5,798 nt of DNA from Pseudomonadota bacterium (GCA_021323815.1 JAJPKG010000054.1:1-5798); one strand, 5' to 3'; shown: positions 1 through 5,550, counted from the first letter of the stretch. Numbers and translations are program-made. The notes: generated by a model not told the origin, from the letters alone.

Positions 1-1
1 A

Positions 2-1213
2 CCACCAACCGCCCCTTTAGTGATCCCGCCGGATCTGTCGTTTCGGCTGCAAGATGCAGCGAAGACCACGCTATATGTCAGTCCCACTTTTCCGCTTCAA
101 TATGTGCCAAACAACCTAACGGATATCTCCTTGGAGAACCGCATCAGTCCGGTGACGGTGAGAACAGCGACTGGGGTGTACGCCGATGTGGTGAGTTATC
201 CCATCGAAGAAAAATCGCCGCAACCGACTATCTTTGGCGTGCTGCAAATCGCGCGCACGCCTGCTGCAACGACCACGAGCGACCGGGGATTGAGTCTCAT
301 CTTCTTACTGAGTTATCCCTTGCTGGTGGTGTTGGGGGGATTCGGCAGCTATGCCCTGGCGACGCGAGCGTTCAGACCCATTCACCGCATGACGCAAGCG
401 GCGCGCAAGATGGCCGAAGGCGACCTGCGCCAGCGCGTGCCGGTGCCGCTGGCACGCGATGACATTCACACGCTGGCCAACGCCTTCAACGAGATGGCAG
501 AACGGCTCGACAAGGCATTTGCGCGCCAGCGGCGTTTCGTGGCGGATGCCAGTCATGAACTGCGCACGCCCGTCGCGGTCATCCGCAATATGACGGATGT
601 GGCGCTGGCCGGTGAGCCGACGCGCGAGGACGCCATCACGGCGCTGCGCGAGGTGAACGCCGAGGCCGAACGCCTGAGCCGCCTGATCAATGCTCTGCTG
701 AACATGGCGCGGGCGGATGACGGACGCCTGACATCTGAGCGCGAACCGGTGCGGATGGATCACGTGGTGACCGATGTGGCGGAAAGCGTGGTCCCGCTGG
801 CCGAGGAGCGCGGGCTGACGCTTTCAGTGATCCGTCTTGATGAAGCCACCGTCGTCGGCGACACCACCCAGATCATCCAGATCATTATGTCGCTGGTGGA
901 TAACGCGCTGAATTATACCCCCAGCGGAGGGCAGATCAACCTGAGCGTGAGCGTGGTGGGCAACGAGGCGTGCGTGGCCGTCAGCGACACCGGCATCGGC
1001 ATCGCGCCCGCCGATCAAGCGCACATCTTCGAGCGGTTCTATCGCGCCGACGCGGCCCGTGCCCGCGCCACCGGCGGCAGCGGTCTGGGATTGGCACTCG
1101 CCAGCGAGTTCGCCCGCGCGCATGGTGGCAGCATCACTGTGCTCAGCCGTGTGGGGCAAGGCTCAACCTTCACGCTGAGCCTGCCCCTCGGTCATTTGGC
1201 CAATCAGGCATGA
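2..1213 (+). CDS. Sensor histidine kinase, 5' end outside window
   Basis: Membrane-bound two-component sensor kinase that autophosphorylates on a histidine and passes the phosphate to a response regulator, which is not in this window. The frame is open to the left edge, so the GTG at 20 is not a convincing start and the first membrane helix is presumably upstream. Counting from that GTG: residues 1-88 are an extracytoplasmic sensor part; about 91-115 is a hydrophobic helix (LIFLLSYPLLVVLGG); about 112-165 is HAMP; the dimerisation domain carries the phospho-acceptor H179 in FVADASHELRTP; the ATPase domain has the N box (DNALNYT, N295), G1 (DTGIGIA, 323-329), F box (ERFYR, 338-342) and G2 (GGSGLGLAL, 352-360). 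All catalytic boxes are intact. The architecture matches BaeS/CusS-type kinases; the signal sensed cannot be read from the sequence. The gene converges on the pseudouridine synthase with 25 bp between stop codons. Confidence 0.95.
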   Translation, partial: PPTAPLVIPPDLSFRLQDAAKTTLYVSPTFPLQYVPNNLTDISLENRISPVTVRTATGVYADVVSYPIEEKSPQPTIFGVLQIARTPAATTTSDRGLSLIFLLSYPLLVVLGGFGSYALATRAFRPIHRMTQAARKMAEGDLRQRVPVPLARDDIHTLANAFNEMAERLDKAFARQRRFVADASHELRTPVAVIRNMTDVALAGEPTREDAITALREVNAEAERLSRLINALLNMARADDGRLTSEREPVRMDHVVTDVAESVVPLAEERGLTLSVIRLDEATVVGDTTQIIQIIMSLVDNALNYTPSGGQINLSVSVVGNEACVAVSDTGIGIAPADQAHIFERFYRADAARARATGGSGLGLALASEFARAHGGSITVLSRVGQGSTFTLSLPLGHLANQA

Positions 1214-1219
1214 CAAGCT

Positions 1220-1247
1220 GGCGGATATCCATGATCGCCTATTTTTT
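1220..1247 (+). terminator. Rho-independent terminator after the histidine kinase
   Basis: GGCG (1220-1223) and AT (1225-1226) pair with ATCGCC (1234-1239), leaving one bulged G and a seven-base loop. The stem is followed by TA and six T (1242-1247). It begins seven bases after the kinase stop codon, which fits an intrinsic terminator for the plus strand. The T-run is also the AAA AAA (Lys-Lys) end of the convergent pseudouridine synthase gene. There is no comparable T-run on the minus strand, so it probably works in one direction only. Confidence 0.6.
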
Positions 1248-2066
1248 CATCTGATGAGGCGAGCGCGCAGTGTCCGACGGCATCTGCGCTTTTTTGATAT
1301 CCCCCTCCGTCAGCACGCGATACATGCCGGGCTTGGGGGCAACGGCGCGCAGGGTAAGTTGACCAATGCGCACGCGAATCAGGCGCAGCACGCGACAGCC
1401 GACGGCGGCGAACATCAGGCGCACCTGGCGCTTGCGGCCTTCGCGCAGGATAACGGCGATCCACGCCTGACCGGGGGGGGCGCGATCCGGCAGACGCCAG
1501 ACGTGGGCGGGCGCGGTGGGGCGGTCATCTTCGCCGGCCAGCACCACGCCGCGCCGCAACTGCCGCAGCGCGTCATCATCCGGCACCGGCTCGACCAGGG
1601 CGTGATATTCTTTCTCGGTCTCATAACGCGGGTGCGTCAGACGCAGCGTCAGGTCGCCATCGTTCGAGAGTAGCAGCAGCCCCTCACTGTCGGCATCCAG
1701 CCGCCCCACCGGCACCAGGCGACGCTCGTGCAGGTGCGAGGGAAGCAGATCGCTGACGATGGGCCGCCCTTGTGGATCGTGCGCGGTGGAGAGATAGCCC
1801 ACCGGCTTGTAGATGGCGACGGTCGTGGCGCGGGCAACAGGCTGGACCACCTCACCCGCCACGCGCACCTCGTCGCGCTCTGGCTCAATGCGCGTGCCGG
1901 CTTCGCGGACCACGATGCCGTTCACCTGCACCACGCCGGCGGCGATCATCTCTTCGGCGTGGCGGCGCGAGGCCACGCCGCAGCGCGCCAGATATTTTTG
2001 CAGCCGCTCGCCGCGCTCTGAGTTGTCCACAAGATGCTCTGAATTATCCACAATGTTATCCACCAT
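1239..2066 (-). CDS. RluB/RsuA-family rRNA pseudouridine synthase
   Basis: Cytoplasmic enzyme that isomerises a specific uridine in ribosomal RNA to pseudouridine. Residues about 20-65 form an S4 RNA-binding domain (RLQKYLARCGVASRRHAEEMI). The synthase domain follows with KPVGYLST (87-94), the catalytic loop GRLDADSEGLLLLSNDG (121-137, nucleophile D124) and EGRKRQVRLM (209-218), which are signatures of the RsuA/RluB/E/F family. At 275 residues it is close to RluB. The target, possibly the 23S RluB site, cannot be decided from sequence alone. The ATG at 2066 overlaps the upstream CoA-binding gene by 11 nt and has no clear Shine-Dalgarno site, suggesting translational coupling. In-frame GTG codons at 2063, 2051 and 2030 are alternative starts. 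The first 17 residues are a VDN repeat (MVDNIVDNSEHLVDNSE) that precedes the normal family start and is encoded by DnaA-box-like DNA. A run of eight C on the coding strand encodes Ala-Pro-Pro-Gly near residue 197. Confidence 0.93.
   Translation of the reverse strand: MVDNIVDNSEHLVDNSERGERLQKYLARCGVASRRHAEEMIAAGVVQVNGIVVREAGTRIEPERDEVRVAGEVVQPVARATTVAIYKPVGYLSTAHDPQGRPIVSDLLPSHLHERRLVPVGRLDADSEGLLLLSNDGDLTLRLTHPRYETEKEYHALVEPVPDDDALRQLRRGVVLAGEDDRPTAPAHVWRLPDRAPPGQAWIAVILREGRKRQVRLMFAAVGCRVLRLIRVRIGQLTLRAVAPKPGMYRVLTEGDIKKAQMPSDTARSPHQMKK
1473..1480. repeat. G8 homopolymer inside the pseudouridine synthase gene
   Basis: Eight consecutive G on the plus strand, read as C8 in the coding strand within the codons for APPG. 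The frame is intact on both sides, because the conserved EGRKRQVR motif downstream is still in frame. Homopolymers of this length are prone to slippage and to sequencing error. Confidence 0.8.
2023..2064 (+). promoter_or_regulatory. Cluster of three DnaA-box-like 9-mers
   Basis: Three same-orientation matches to the DnaA box lie within 42 bp: TTGTCCACA (2023-2031, the form common in high-GC actinobacteria), TTATCCACA (2044-2052, a perfect consensus box) and TTATCCACC (2056-2064, one mismatch). Start-to-start spacing is 21 and 12 bp. The cluster spans the end of the CoA-binding gene and the first codons of the pseudouridine synthase gene. On that coding strand it reads as repeats of GTGGAYAAY (Val-Asp-Asn), two of them continuing as TCAGAG, with 13 of 15 bases identical. 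DnaA binding is inferred from the sequence match only. Coding for a VDN peptide repeat is the alternative explanation. Confidence 0.5.
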
Positions 2067-2481
2067 GCGCGAGGCGCGCGTGCTCGACCTTCAGGCAGCG
2101 ATCCACCACCACGCGCAGGCCGGCATCGCGGGCGCGCGCGATGGCATCAGGATTGATGATGTCGAGCTGAAACCAGACGGCATCAGCCTTCACGCGGAGC
2201 GCATCCTCGACGACGGGCATAACCTCTTCGGGACGGCGAAAGATATCCACAATGTGGATATGTTCCGGCACATCGGCCAACGACGCCAGAATGGTTTGCC
2301 CCAGCGCGCTTTGCCCCGCCGCCATCGGATTCACCAGATAGGTCGTGATCCCCTGACTGATGAGATAGGCCGCGACGCCGTGACTGGGGCGATATGGACG
2401 CGGCGAGAAGCCGACGACGGCCACCACGCCGGGGTTTGTCGCCAGGTCGTTCAGGATAGGATCAGTGAGTGGGGTGGTCAT
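2056..2481 (-). CDS. YccU-type CoA-binding protein
   Basis: Small cytoplasmic Rossmann-fold protein of the CoA_binding family (YccU-like), 141 residues, the usual length for stand-alone members. The glycine-rich nucleotide-binding start VVAVVGFSPRPYRPSHGVAAYL (about 19-40) is followed by the family signatures YLVNP (48-52), SLADVPEHIHIVDIFRRPEEV (67-87), AVWFQLDI (100-107) and the terminal VVVDRCLKVEHARL. The family is known to bind CoA; its physiological role is unclear and I assign none. The ATG at 2481 is preceded by GAGGA with a rather long spacer of 11 nt. It is the first gene of a minus-strand pair: its TAA (2058-2056) lies inside the first codons of the pseudouridine synthase, so the two are very likely co-transcribed. 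It is divergent from the phosphotransferase gene at 2577. Confidence 0.93.
   Translation of the reverse strand: MTTPLTDPILNDLATNPGVVAVVGFSPRPYRPSHGVAAYLISQGITTYLVNPMAAGQSALGQTILASLADVPEHIHIVDIFRRPEEVMPVVEDALRVKADAVWFQLDIINPDAIARARDAGLRVVVDRCLKVEHARLAHGG
2243..2261. repeat. 19-bp perfect inverted repeat inside the CoA-binding gene
   Basis: ATATCCACA (2243-2251), one central base, then TGTGGATAT (2253-2261) form a perfect dyad. Each arm differs from the DnaA consensus box at one base (A for the first T). It encodes the family-conserved residues IHIVDI of the CoA-binding protein, so protein constraint may explain it entirely. Confidence 0.6.
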
Positions 2482-2576
2482 GGAATGACATGTCCTCGGT
2501 TGCGCGATGATGTGGATCTGTTTGGTTTATAGTACGCTAATGCAGAAAAAATTCCAAACGGCAAGAGGGCGTTCAC
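2482..2576. promoter_or_regulatory. Divergent intergenic region with overlapping candidate promoters
   Basis: The 95 bp between two divergent start codons must supply promoters in both directions. The middle is clearly AT-richer than its surroundings. On the minus strand, TTGGAA (2557-2552), a 17-bp spacer and TACTAT (2534-2529) resemble sigma70 boxes, each four of six. On the plus strand, TATAGT (2528-2533) is five of six for a -10 box but has no good -35. The two candidate -10 boxes overlap, so transcription could be mutually exclusive. AGAGGG (2564-2569), seven bases before the ATG at 2577, is the ribosome site of the phosphotransferase gene. Confidence 0.35.
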
Positions 2577-3497
2577 ATGGCAATCCCCATTCCTGATGCA
2601 TTCGCCCAGTTTATCGTGCAGTTGCATGGCGAAAAAGGGCGCGATTGGCTGGCGCGGCTGCCGGAAATTCTGGCGACATGCGCAGAGCAATGGCAACTGA
2701 CCTATGGCGCGCCCTTCGGCAACCTGAGCTATCACTTCGTCATTCCCGCGACACGAGCGGATGGCATGCCGGTGGTGGTGAAAGCCTGCTCGCCGACGGG
2801 CGAAAATCTGCAAGAAGCCGAGGCGTTGCGCATCTTTGCCGGACATGGCATGGTGCCGTTGCTGGCATGGGATGCTGCCAATGAGGTGATGCTGCTGCAA
2901 CGGCTGATGCCGGGAATTTCGCTGCGCCACATGGCTGATGACGAGACTGCCACGCGCATTGCGGCGGGGGTGATGCGCCAGTTGTGGCCGCCTGTGCCGG
3001 AAATCCATCCTTTCCCAACTGTTGATGACTGGTTCGCGGCGTTTGCGCGGCTGCGGGCACATCACAACGGCGGCACCGGCGGCATGCCCGAAGATCTGGT
3101 GCGACTGGCTGAGGAGTTGTATCCCCAACTTGCCGCGACCGCTGCCGCGCCGGTCGTCTTGCACGGCGACCTGCATCACGACAACATCCTCTCTGCCGGC
3201 GACGGCGTCTGGCGTGGCATTGACCCGCACGGCGTGATCGGCGAGCCGGCGTATGAGACGGGATCGTGGCTGCGCAACTGGTTGCCGGATCTGCTGCATC
3301 TGCCGGACCCGGCTGCCACACTCAGCCGTCGCATCACCATTTTCGCAGAGGAACTGGGGATGGATGCTGCCCGCATCCGCGACTGGGCCATCTATCAGGC
3401 TGTTCTCTCAGCTGCGTGGACCGTGGAAGACGAGCATACCATCCCCATAGATATGCTGAAATGCATCCAGTTCCTCAGGCAGACGCAGGTTTCATAG
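2577..3497 (+). CDS. APH(6)/hydroxyurea-type phosphotransferase
   Basis: Predicted cytoplasmic ATP-dependent O-phosphotransferase with an aminoglycoside-kinase fold, 306 residues. Visible kinase features in order: lysine K69 in MPVVVKA with the acidic pair in NLQEAEAL (78-85); LLQRLMPGISL (106-116); the catalytic loop LHGDLHHDN (195-203, base D198, N203); and the metal-binding aspartate D216 in GIDPHGVIGEPAYE. The IDP...VGEP-like stretch followed by LRN is characteristic of the streptomycin 6-kinase/hydroxyurea kinase family (APH_6_hur) rather than of APH(3'). The start at 2577 is supported by AGAGGG with a seven-base spacer. Homologues on environmental chromosomes often do not confer resistance, so the real substrate is unknown and a drug-resistance call would be unjustified. 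It stands alone; the next gene in the same direction begins more than 120 bp downstream. Confidence 0.9.
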   Translation: MAIPIPDAFAQFIVQLHGEKGRDWLARLPEILATCAEQWQLTYGAPFGNLSYHFVIPATRADGMPVVVKACSPTGENLQEAEALRIFAGHGMVPLLAWDAANEVMLLQRLMPGISLRHMADDETATRIAAGVMRQLWPPVPEIHPFPTVDDWFAAFARLRAHHNGGTGGMPEDLVRLAEELYPQLAATAAAPVVLHGDLHHDNILSAGDGVWRGIDPHGVIGEPAYETGSWLRNWLPDLLHLPDPAATLSRRITIFAEELGMDAARIRDWAIYQAVLSAAWTVEDEHTIPIDMLKCIQFLRQTQVS

Positions 3498-3502
3498 AGA
3501 AT

Positions 3503-3566
3503 GTGGCGTGGAAACCGCTGTGCCTTGAGGCCATGCGGAGGAAACGCCACGCGCCCTAGCAGGCGC
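3503..3566 (+). terminator. Possible weak terminator after the phosphotransferase
   Basis: GTGGCGT (3503-3509) can pair with ACGCCAC (3544-3550) across a 34-base loop, followed directly by a short GC hairpin, GCGCC (3551-3555) with GGCGC (3562-3566) around a six-base loop. There is no strong T-run after it (only CCTTTCTC), so a classical intrinsic terminator is doubtful. Confidence 0.3.
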
Positions 3567-3585
3567 ACCATCCTTTCTCGCTCGT

Positions 3586-3625
3586 TGACATCCCATGACC
3601 GGTCACTAGCCCATATGGCATGTCA
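3586..3625. promoter_or_regulatory. Dyad-rich operator candidate upstream of the methyltransferase
   Basis: An imperfect inverted repeat, TGACATCCCAT (3586-3596) and ATGGCATGTCA (3615-3625), matches at 10 of 11 positions. It encloses a perfect 10-bp palindrome, TGACCGGTCA (3596-3605), and the 8-bp palindrome CCATATGG (3611-3618). TGAC half-sites start at 3586 and 3596 (10 bp apart); inverted GTCA half-sites start at 3602 and 3622 (20 bp apart), so sites of each orientation fall on one face of the helix. This resembles a binding site for a dimeric regulator. No regulator gene is visible in the window. Confidence 0.35.
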
Positions 3626-3627
3626 GC

Positions 3628-3656
3628 TTGTGTGCATGAGAGGGAGCGGCTATCCT
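3628..3656 (+). promoter_or_regulatory. Candidate promoter of the methyltransferase
   Basis: TTGTGT (3628-3633, three of six), a 17-bp spacer and TATCCT (3651-3656, four of six) give a weak sigma70-like pair directly downstream of the dyad region. Transcription would start near 3663, leaving a leader of about 56 nt before the ATG at 3719 and excluding the upstream ATG at 3620. The match is poor and is reported only because position and spacing fit. Confidence 0.25.
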
Positions 3657-3669
3657 GTGTGATAGGGAA

Positions 3670-3696
3670 GCGCGCGATATGGCCAGCGCGCGCGAT
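3670..3696. repeat. GCGCGCGAT direct repeat in the methyltransferase leader
   Basis: GCGCGCGAT occurs at 3670-3678 and again at 3688-3696. Because GCGCGC is self-complementary, the copies can also pair as a six-base-pair hairpin (3670-3675 with 3686-3691) around a ten-base loop, ending about 10 bases before the GGAG ribosome site. It could affect translation of the methyltransferase; this is inference from position. Confidence 0.35.
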
Positions 3697-3705
3697 TCCT
3701 CCCTC

Positions 3706-3709
3706 GGAG
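3706..3709 (+). promoter_or_regulatory. Ribosome binding site that decides the methyltransferase start
   Basis: GGAG followed by nine bases and then ATG at 3719. The in-frame ATG at 3620 has no Shine-Dalgarno-like sequence before it, and an in-frame GTG at 3659 has AGGGAG only 12 bases upstream. The 3719 start is therefore preferred. Confidence 0.6.
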
Positions 3710-3718
3710 CTATGTGGG

Positions 3719-5410
3719 ATGTTAGATACACAACAGAGCAAACCGGCACTTGCAGTGGCCGGAGATGACTGGTATGAACATGGATTTGCGCGCGTCGAAA
3801 ACAGCCGGCGGCGCGGTGTGACCTCCATGCCGTTGCCCTATGCCCAGACGTTGATGAAGTGGGCCAGCTATGTGCCGGGGTCGGATCTCGCCGGGCTGCT
3901 GGTGATCGATCCGGCGTGCGGCAGCGGCAACACGCTGCTGGCAGCGGCGCAGGCATTGGCAGCGCGCGGGCGTGTGCGGCGCTGGGGCGCGGAGCGCGTG
4001 GCACAGGAGATCGAGCGTTGCATCTGGGGGCTGGACCCCGACCCCATCGCCTGCCACGTGGCGGAACTGCGCCTGCGCCGGATGATCGCGCACGTCATTC
4101 CCGATCTGAGCGCGGCGCGGCGCAAAACCATGCAACTGCACATCCACCAGACCGACAGCCTGACGCTGCCGGTGGACGCCCGCTTCAAACTGGTCATCAC
4201 CAATCCTCCGCTGGCGACGGCGCGCGGTGTGGTGGTGAGCTACGGCGGCTTCGAGTCAAAGACACCCCCGCGCGACGTGTGGCTGCGCTTCCTCGAACAA
4301 TCCATGCGGCTGGTGGCCTATGGCGGCGCGCTCGCCATCGCACTGCCCGAAGCGTTTCTCACCAAACCCGCCGCCGCCGCGCTGCGCCAGGAATTGCGCG
4401 AAGAATGGACGCTGGAACACCTGGCGCACGTGACCGGTGTCTTCCGCTCCGGCCCCGGCACCGTGCTGCTGCTGCTGCGGCGCGATCCGCCCGCACCAGA
4501 AGCGAAAGTGCAGTGGGAGCGCATTGAGCGGCTGTCGCTGAAAGCCGCCACGCCGACCGATGGCGATGCTGAGAGCCACAACACGCCGCTGCGCGCCATC
4601 CATAGTCGCTCGGCGCGGGCCGAACGGCGTATGGAAGGCGAGATCGCGCTGGCGGATCTCGCGAGCGCGCCGCGCGCTATGTGGCGTTACGCGCTGGGCG
4701 AGGCGGAACGAGCATTTCTCTCGCGCATGAGCCAACCGCACGGGGCCATCGGGCGCGCGCAGTTGGGCGATCTGGTGCAGATCCAGCGCGGCGCGGAAGT
4801 CATCAAGGACGCGCCGGACCCATCGACGCGGGAGATTCCCGATGGGGTGAAACTGTTGCGCGGCATCGACGTAGAAGCCTTTCACGCGCAGAGCGGTCGC
4901 GCCTGGCTGCCCCGCAGTGCCTTCAAGACCCCGCCGGAGGCATGGCGTGGGGCGAAATTAGTCTTGCCGCGTGTCTCTGGTCGCCCGCAAGCCGCGCTGG
5001 ATGATACCGGAGCCGTGCCGCTTTCGGCGTTGATCGCGCTGCTGCCCCAGGCGAATGATCCTGACTCGCGCTCCACGCTGCACTTTGTGCTGGCGCTGCT
5101 CAACGCGCCGCCGTTGCGCGCCTATCTGGCGCTGACGCAGACGGCGTACCAACTGGCGCGGCCCAGCATCGATCTGGATGCCCTGCGCGAGTTGCCCATC
5201 GCGCTCGGCCCGGCGGACGCGCGCAACCGGCTCAGCAGTCTGGCGAACGAGCTGACGCGCCATTACGCCACGCACGGCACAGCCACCGACAACATGACGC
5301 ATTATCCCGTCGCCCAGCGCTTGCAGGCAACCATCGCAATGGAGGTCAACGCGCTTTATAGCCTGACGCCGGAAGATCTGGCGGTGGTGGACCGCTGGCA
5401 ACTGGGGTAG
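3719..5410 (+). CDS. N6-adenine-type DNA methyltransferase with C-terminal recognition domain
   Basis: Predicted S-adenosylmethionine-dependent DNA methyltransferase, 563 residues (596 if started at 3620). Numbered from 3719: a motif X-like entry GVTSMPLPYAQTLMKW (33-48); motif I DPACGSGNTL (64-73), binding AdoMet; motif II GLDPDPIACHVAELRL (104-119, acidic D106); motif III TDSL (145-148); motif IV NPPL (162-165); PEAF (210-213) after the next strand. Residues about 347-500 resemble an HsdS/Eco57I-TaqI-type recognition domain: GDLVQIQRGAEV, LLRGIDVEAF, KLVLPRVSGRPQAAL, and FVLALLNAPPLRAYL...LARPSIDLDALRELPI. The fold is that of type I HsdM or type IIG methyltransferases, but there is no N-terminal PD-ExK nuclease and no restriction or HsdR gene within the window. 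Motif IV normally ends in Tyr, Phe or Trp; leucine is unusual and activity is uncertain. The 33 extra residues of the 3620 start look non-conserved. No partner gene is visible. Confidence 0.88.
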   Translation: MLDTQQSKPALAVAGDDWYEHGFARVENSRRRGVTSMPLPYAQTLMKWASYVPGSDLAGLLVIDPACGSGNTLLAAAQALAARGRVRRWGAERVAQEIERCIWGLDPDPIACHVAELRLRRMIAHVIPDLSAARRKTMQLHIHQTDSLTLPVDARFKLVITNPPLATARGVVVSYGGFESKTPPRDVWLRFLEQSMRLVAYGGALAIALPEAFLTKPAAAALRQELREEWTLEHLAHVTGVFRSGPGTVLLLLRRDPPAPEAKVQWERIERLSLKAATPTDGDAESHNTPLRAIHSRSARAERRMEGEIALADLASAPRAMWRYALGEAERAFLSRMSQPHGAIGRAQLGDLVQIQRGAEVIKDAPDPSTREIPDGVKLLRGIDVEAFHAQSGRAWLPRSAFKTPPEAWRGAKLVLPRVSGRPQAALDDTGAVPLSALIALLPQANDPDSRSTLHFVLALLNAPPLRAYLALTQTAYQLARPSIDLDALRELPIALGPADARNRLSSLANELTRHYATHGTATDNMTHYPVAQRLQATIAMEVNALYSLTPEDLAVVDRWQLG

Positions 5411-5451
5411 GGGACCGCATCGCAAGAAGATCGCGCTTGGCACGCCATCCG

Positions 5452-5491
5452 GCGGGTAAACCCGCAAGGCTTCGCGAACGAAGGCTTCTTT
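5452..5491 (+). terminator. Possible methyltransferase terminator
   Basis: A five-base-pair GC stem GCGGG/CCCGC with a TAAA loop lies 41 bases after the methyltransferase stop. A second stem CTTCG/CGAAG with a CGAA tetraloop follows, then CTTCTTTC. The stems are stable for their size, but the pyrimidine tract is short of T, so termination is only possible. Confidence 0.35.
5466..5488. repeat. Short direct repeat AAGGCTTC
   Basis: AAGGCTTC occurs at 5466-5473 and 5481-5488, 15 bp apart, separated by GCGAACG. The inner part also forms the CTTCG/CGAAG hairpin. Its significance is unknown. Confidence 0.5.
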
Positions 5492-5550
5492 CAGAGTCTG
5501 GAACCACACTCTTCGTGTTCCCGCTCGGCTGGCGTATGTGCAGCTCGCCT

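Larger units (their letters stand above)
5411..5550. other. Convergent intergenic region with several hairpins
   Basis: These 140 bp separate two converging stop codons; I find no gene in them. Possible structures in order: CGCC-ATCC-GGCG (5443-5454), competing with GCGGG-TAAA-CCCGC (5452-5465); CTTCG-CGAA-CGAAG (5470-5483); and ACAC-TCTTC-GTGT (5506-5518). The density of small stem-loops fits 3' ends of transcripts from both sides or a dispersed intergenic repeat element, but I cannot test the latter from one copy. Confidence 0.45.

Noticed and set aside
895..903. GGTGGATAA, one mismatch from a DnaA box, in the histidine kinase gene
   Set aside because: It encodes the invariant V-D-N of the kinase N box (SLVDNALNYT) and stands alone, so protein constraint explains it.
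305..1159. Long minus-strand frames opposite the histidine kinase
   Set aside because: They lie wholly antisense to a gene with complete kinase motifs and their translations are low-complexity His/Arg/Ala-rich, as expected of shadow frames in GC-rich DNA.
2478..3321. Long minus-strand frames opposite the phosphotransferase (273 and 193 residues)
   Set aside because: No recognisable motif, Arg/Gln/His-rich composition, and they sit antisense to a gene with intact catalytic motifs and a good ribosome site.
2577..3497. Calling the phosphotransferase a streptomycin-resistance gene
   Set aside because: The fold and APH(6)-type motifs are clear, but resistance does not follow from family membership, and there is no mobile-element context.
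3585..3590. Perfect -35 hexamer TTGACA upstream of the methyltransferase
   Set aside because: No acceptable -10 box at 16-18 bp (AGCCCA at 17). It is more simply part of the TGACAT inverted-repeat arm.
3719..3900. Possible N-terminal nuclease domain making the methyltransferase a full type IIG enzyme
   Set aside because: Only about 60 residues precede motif I and no PD-(D/E)xK pattern is visible.
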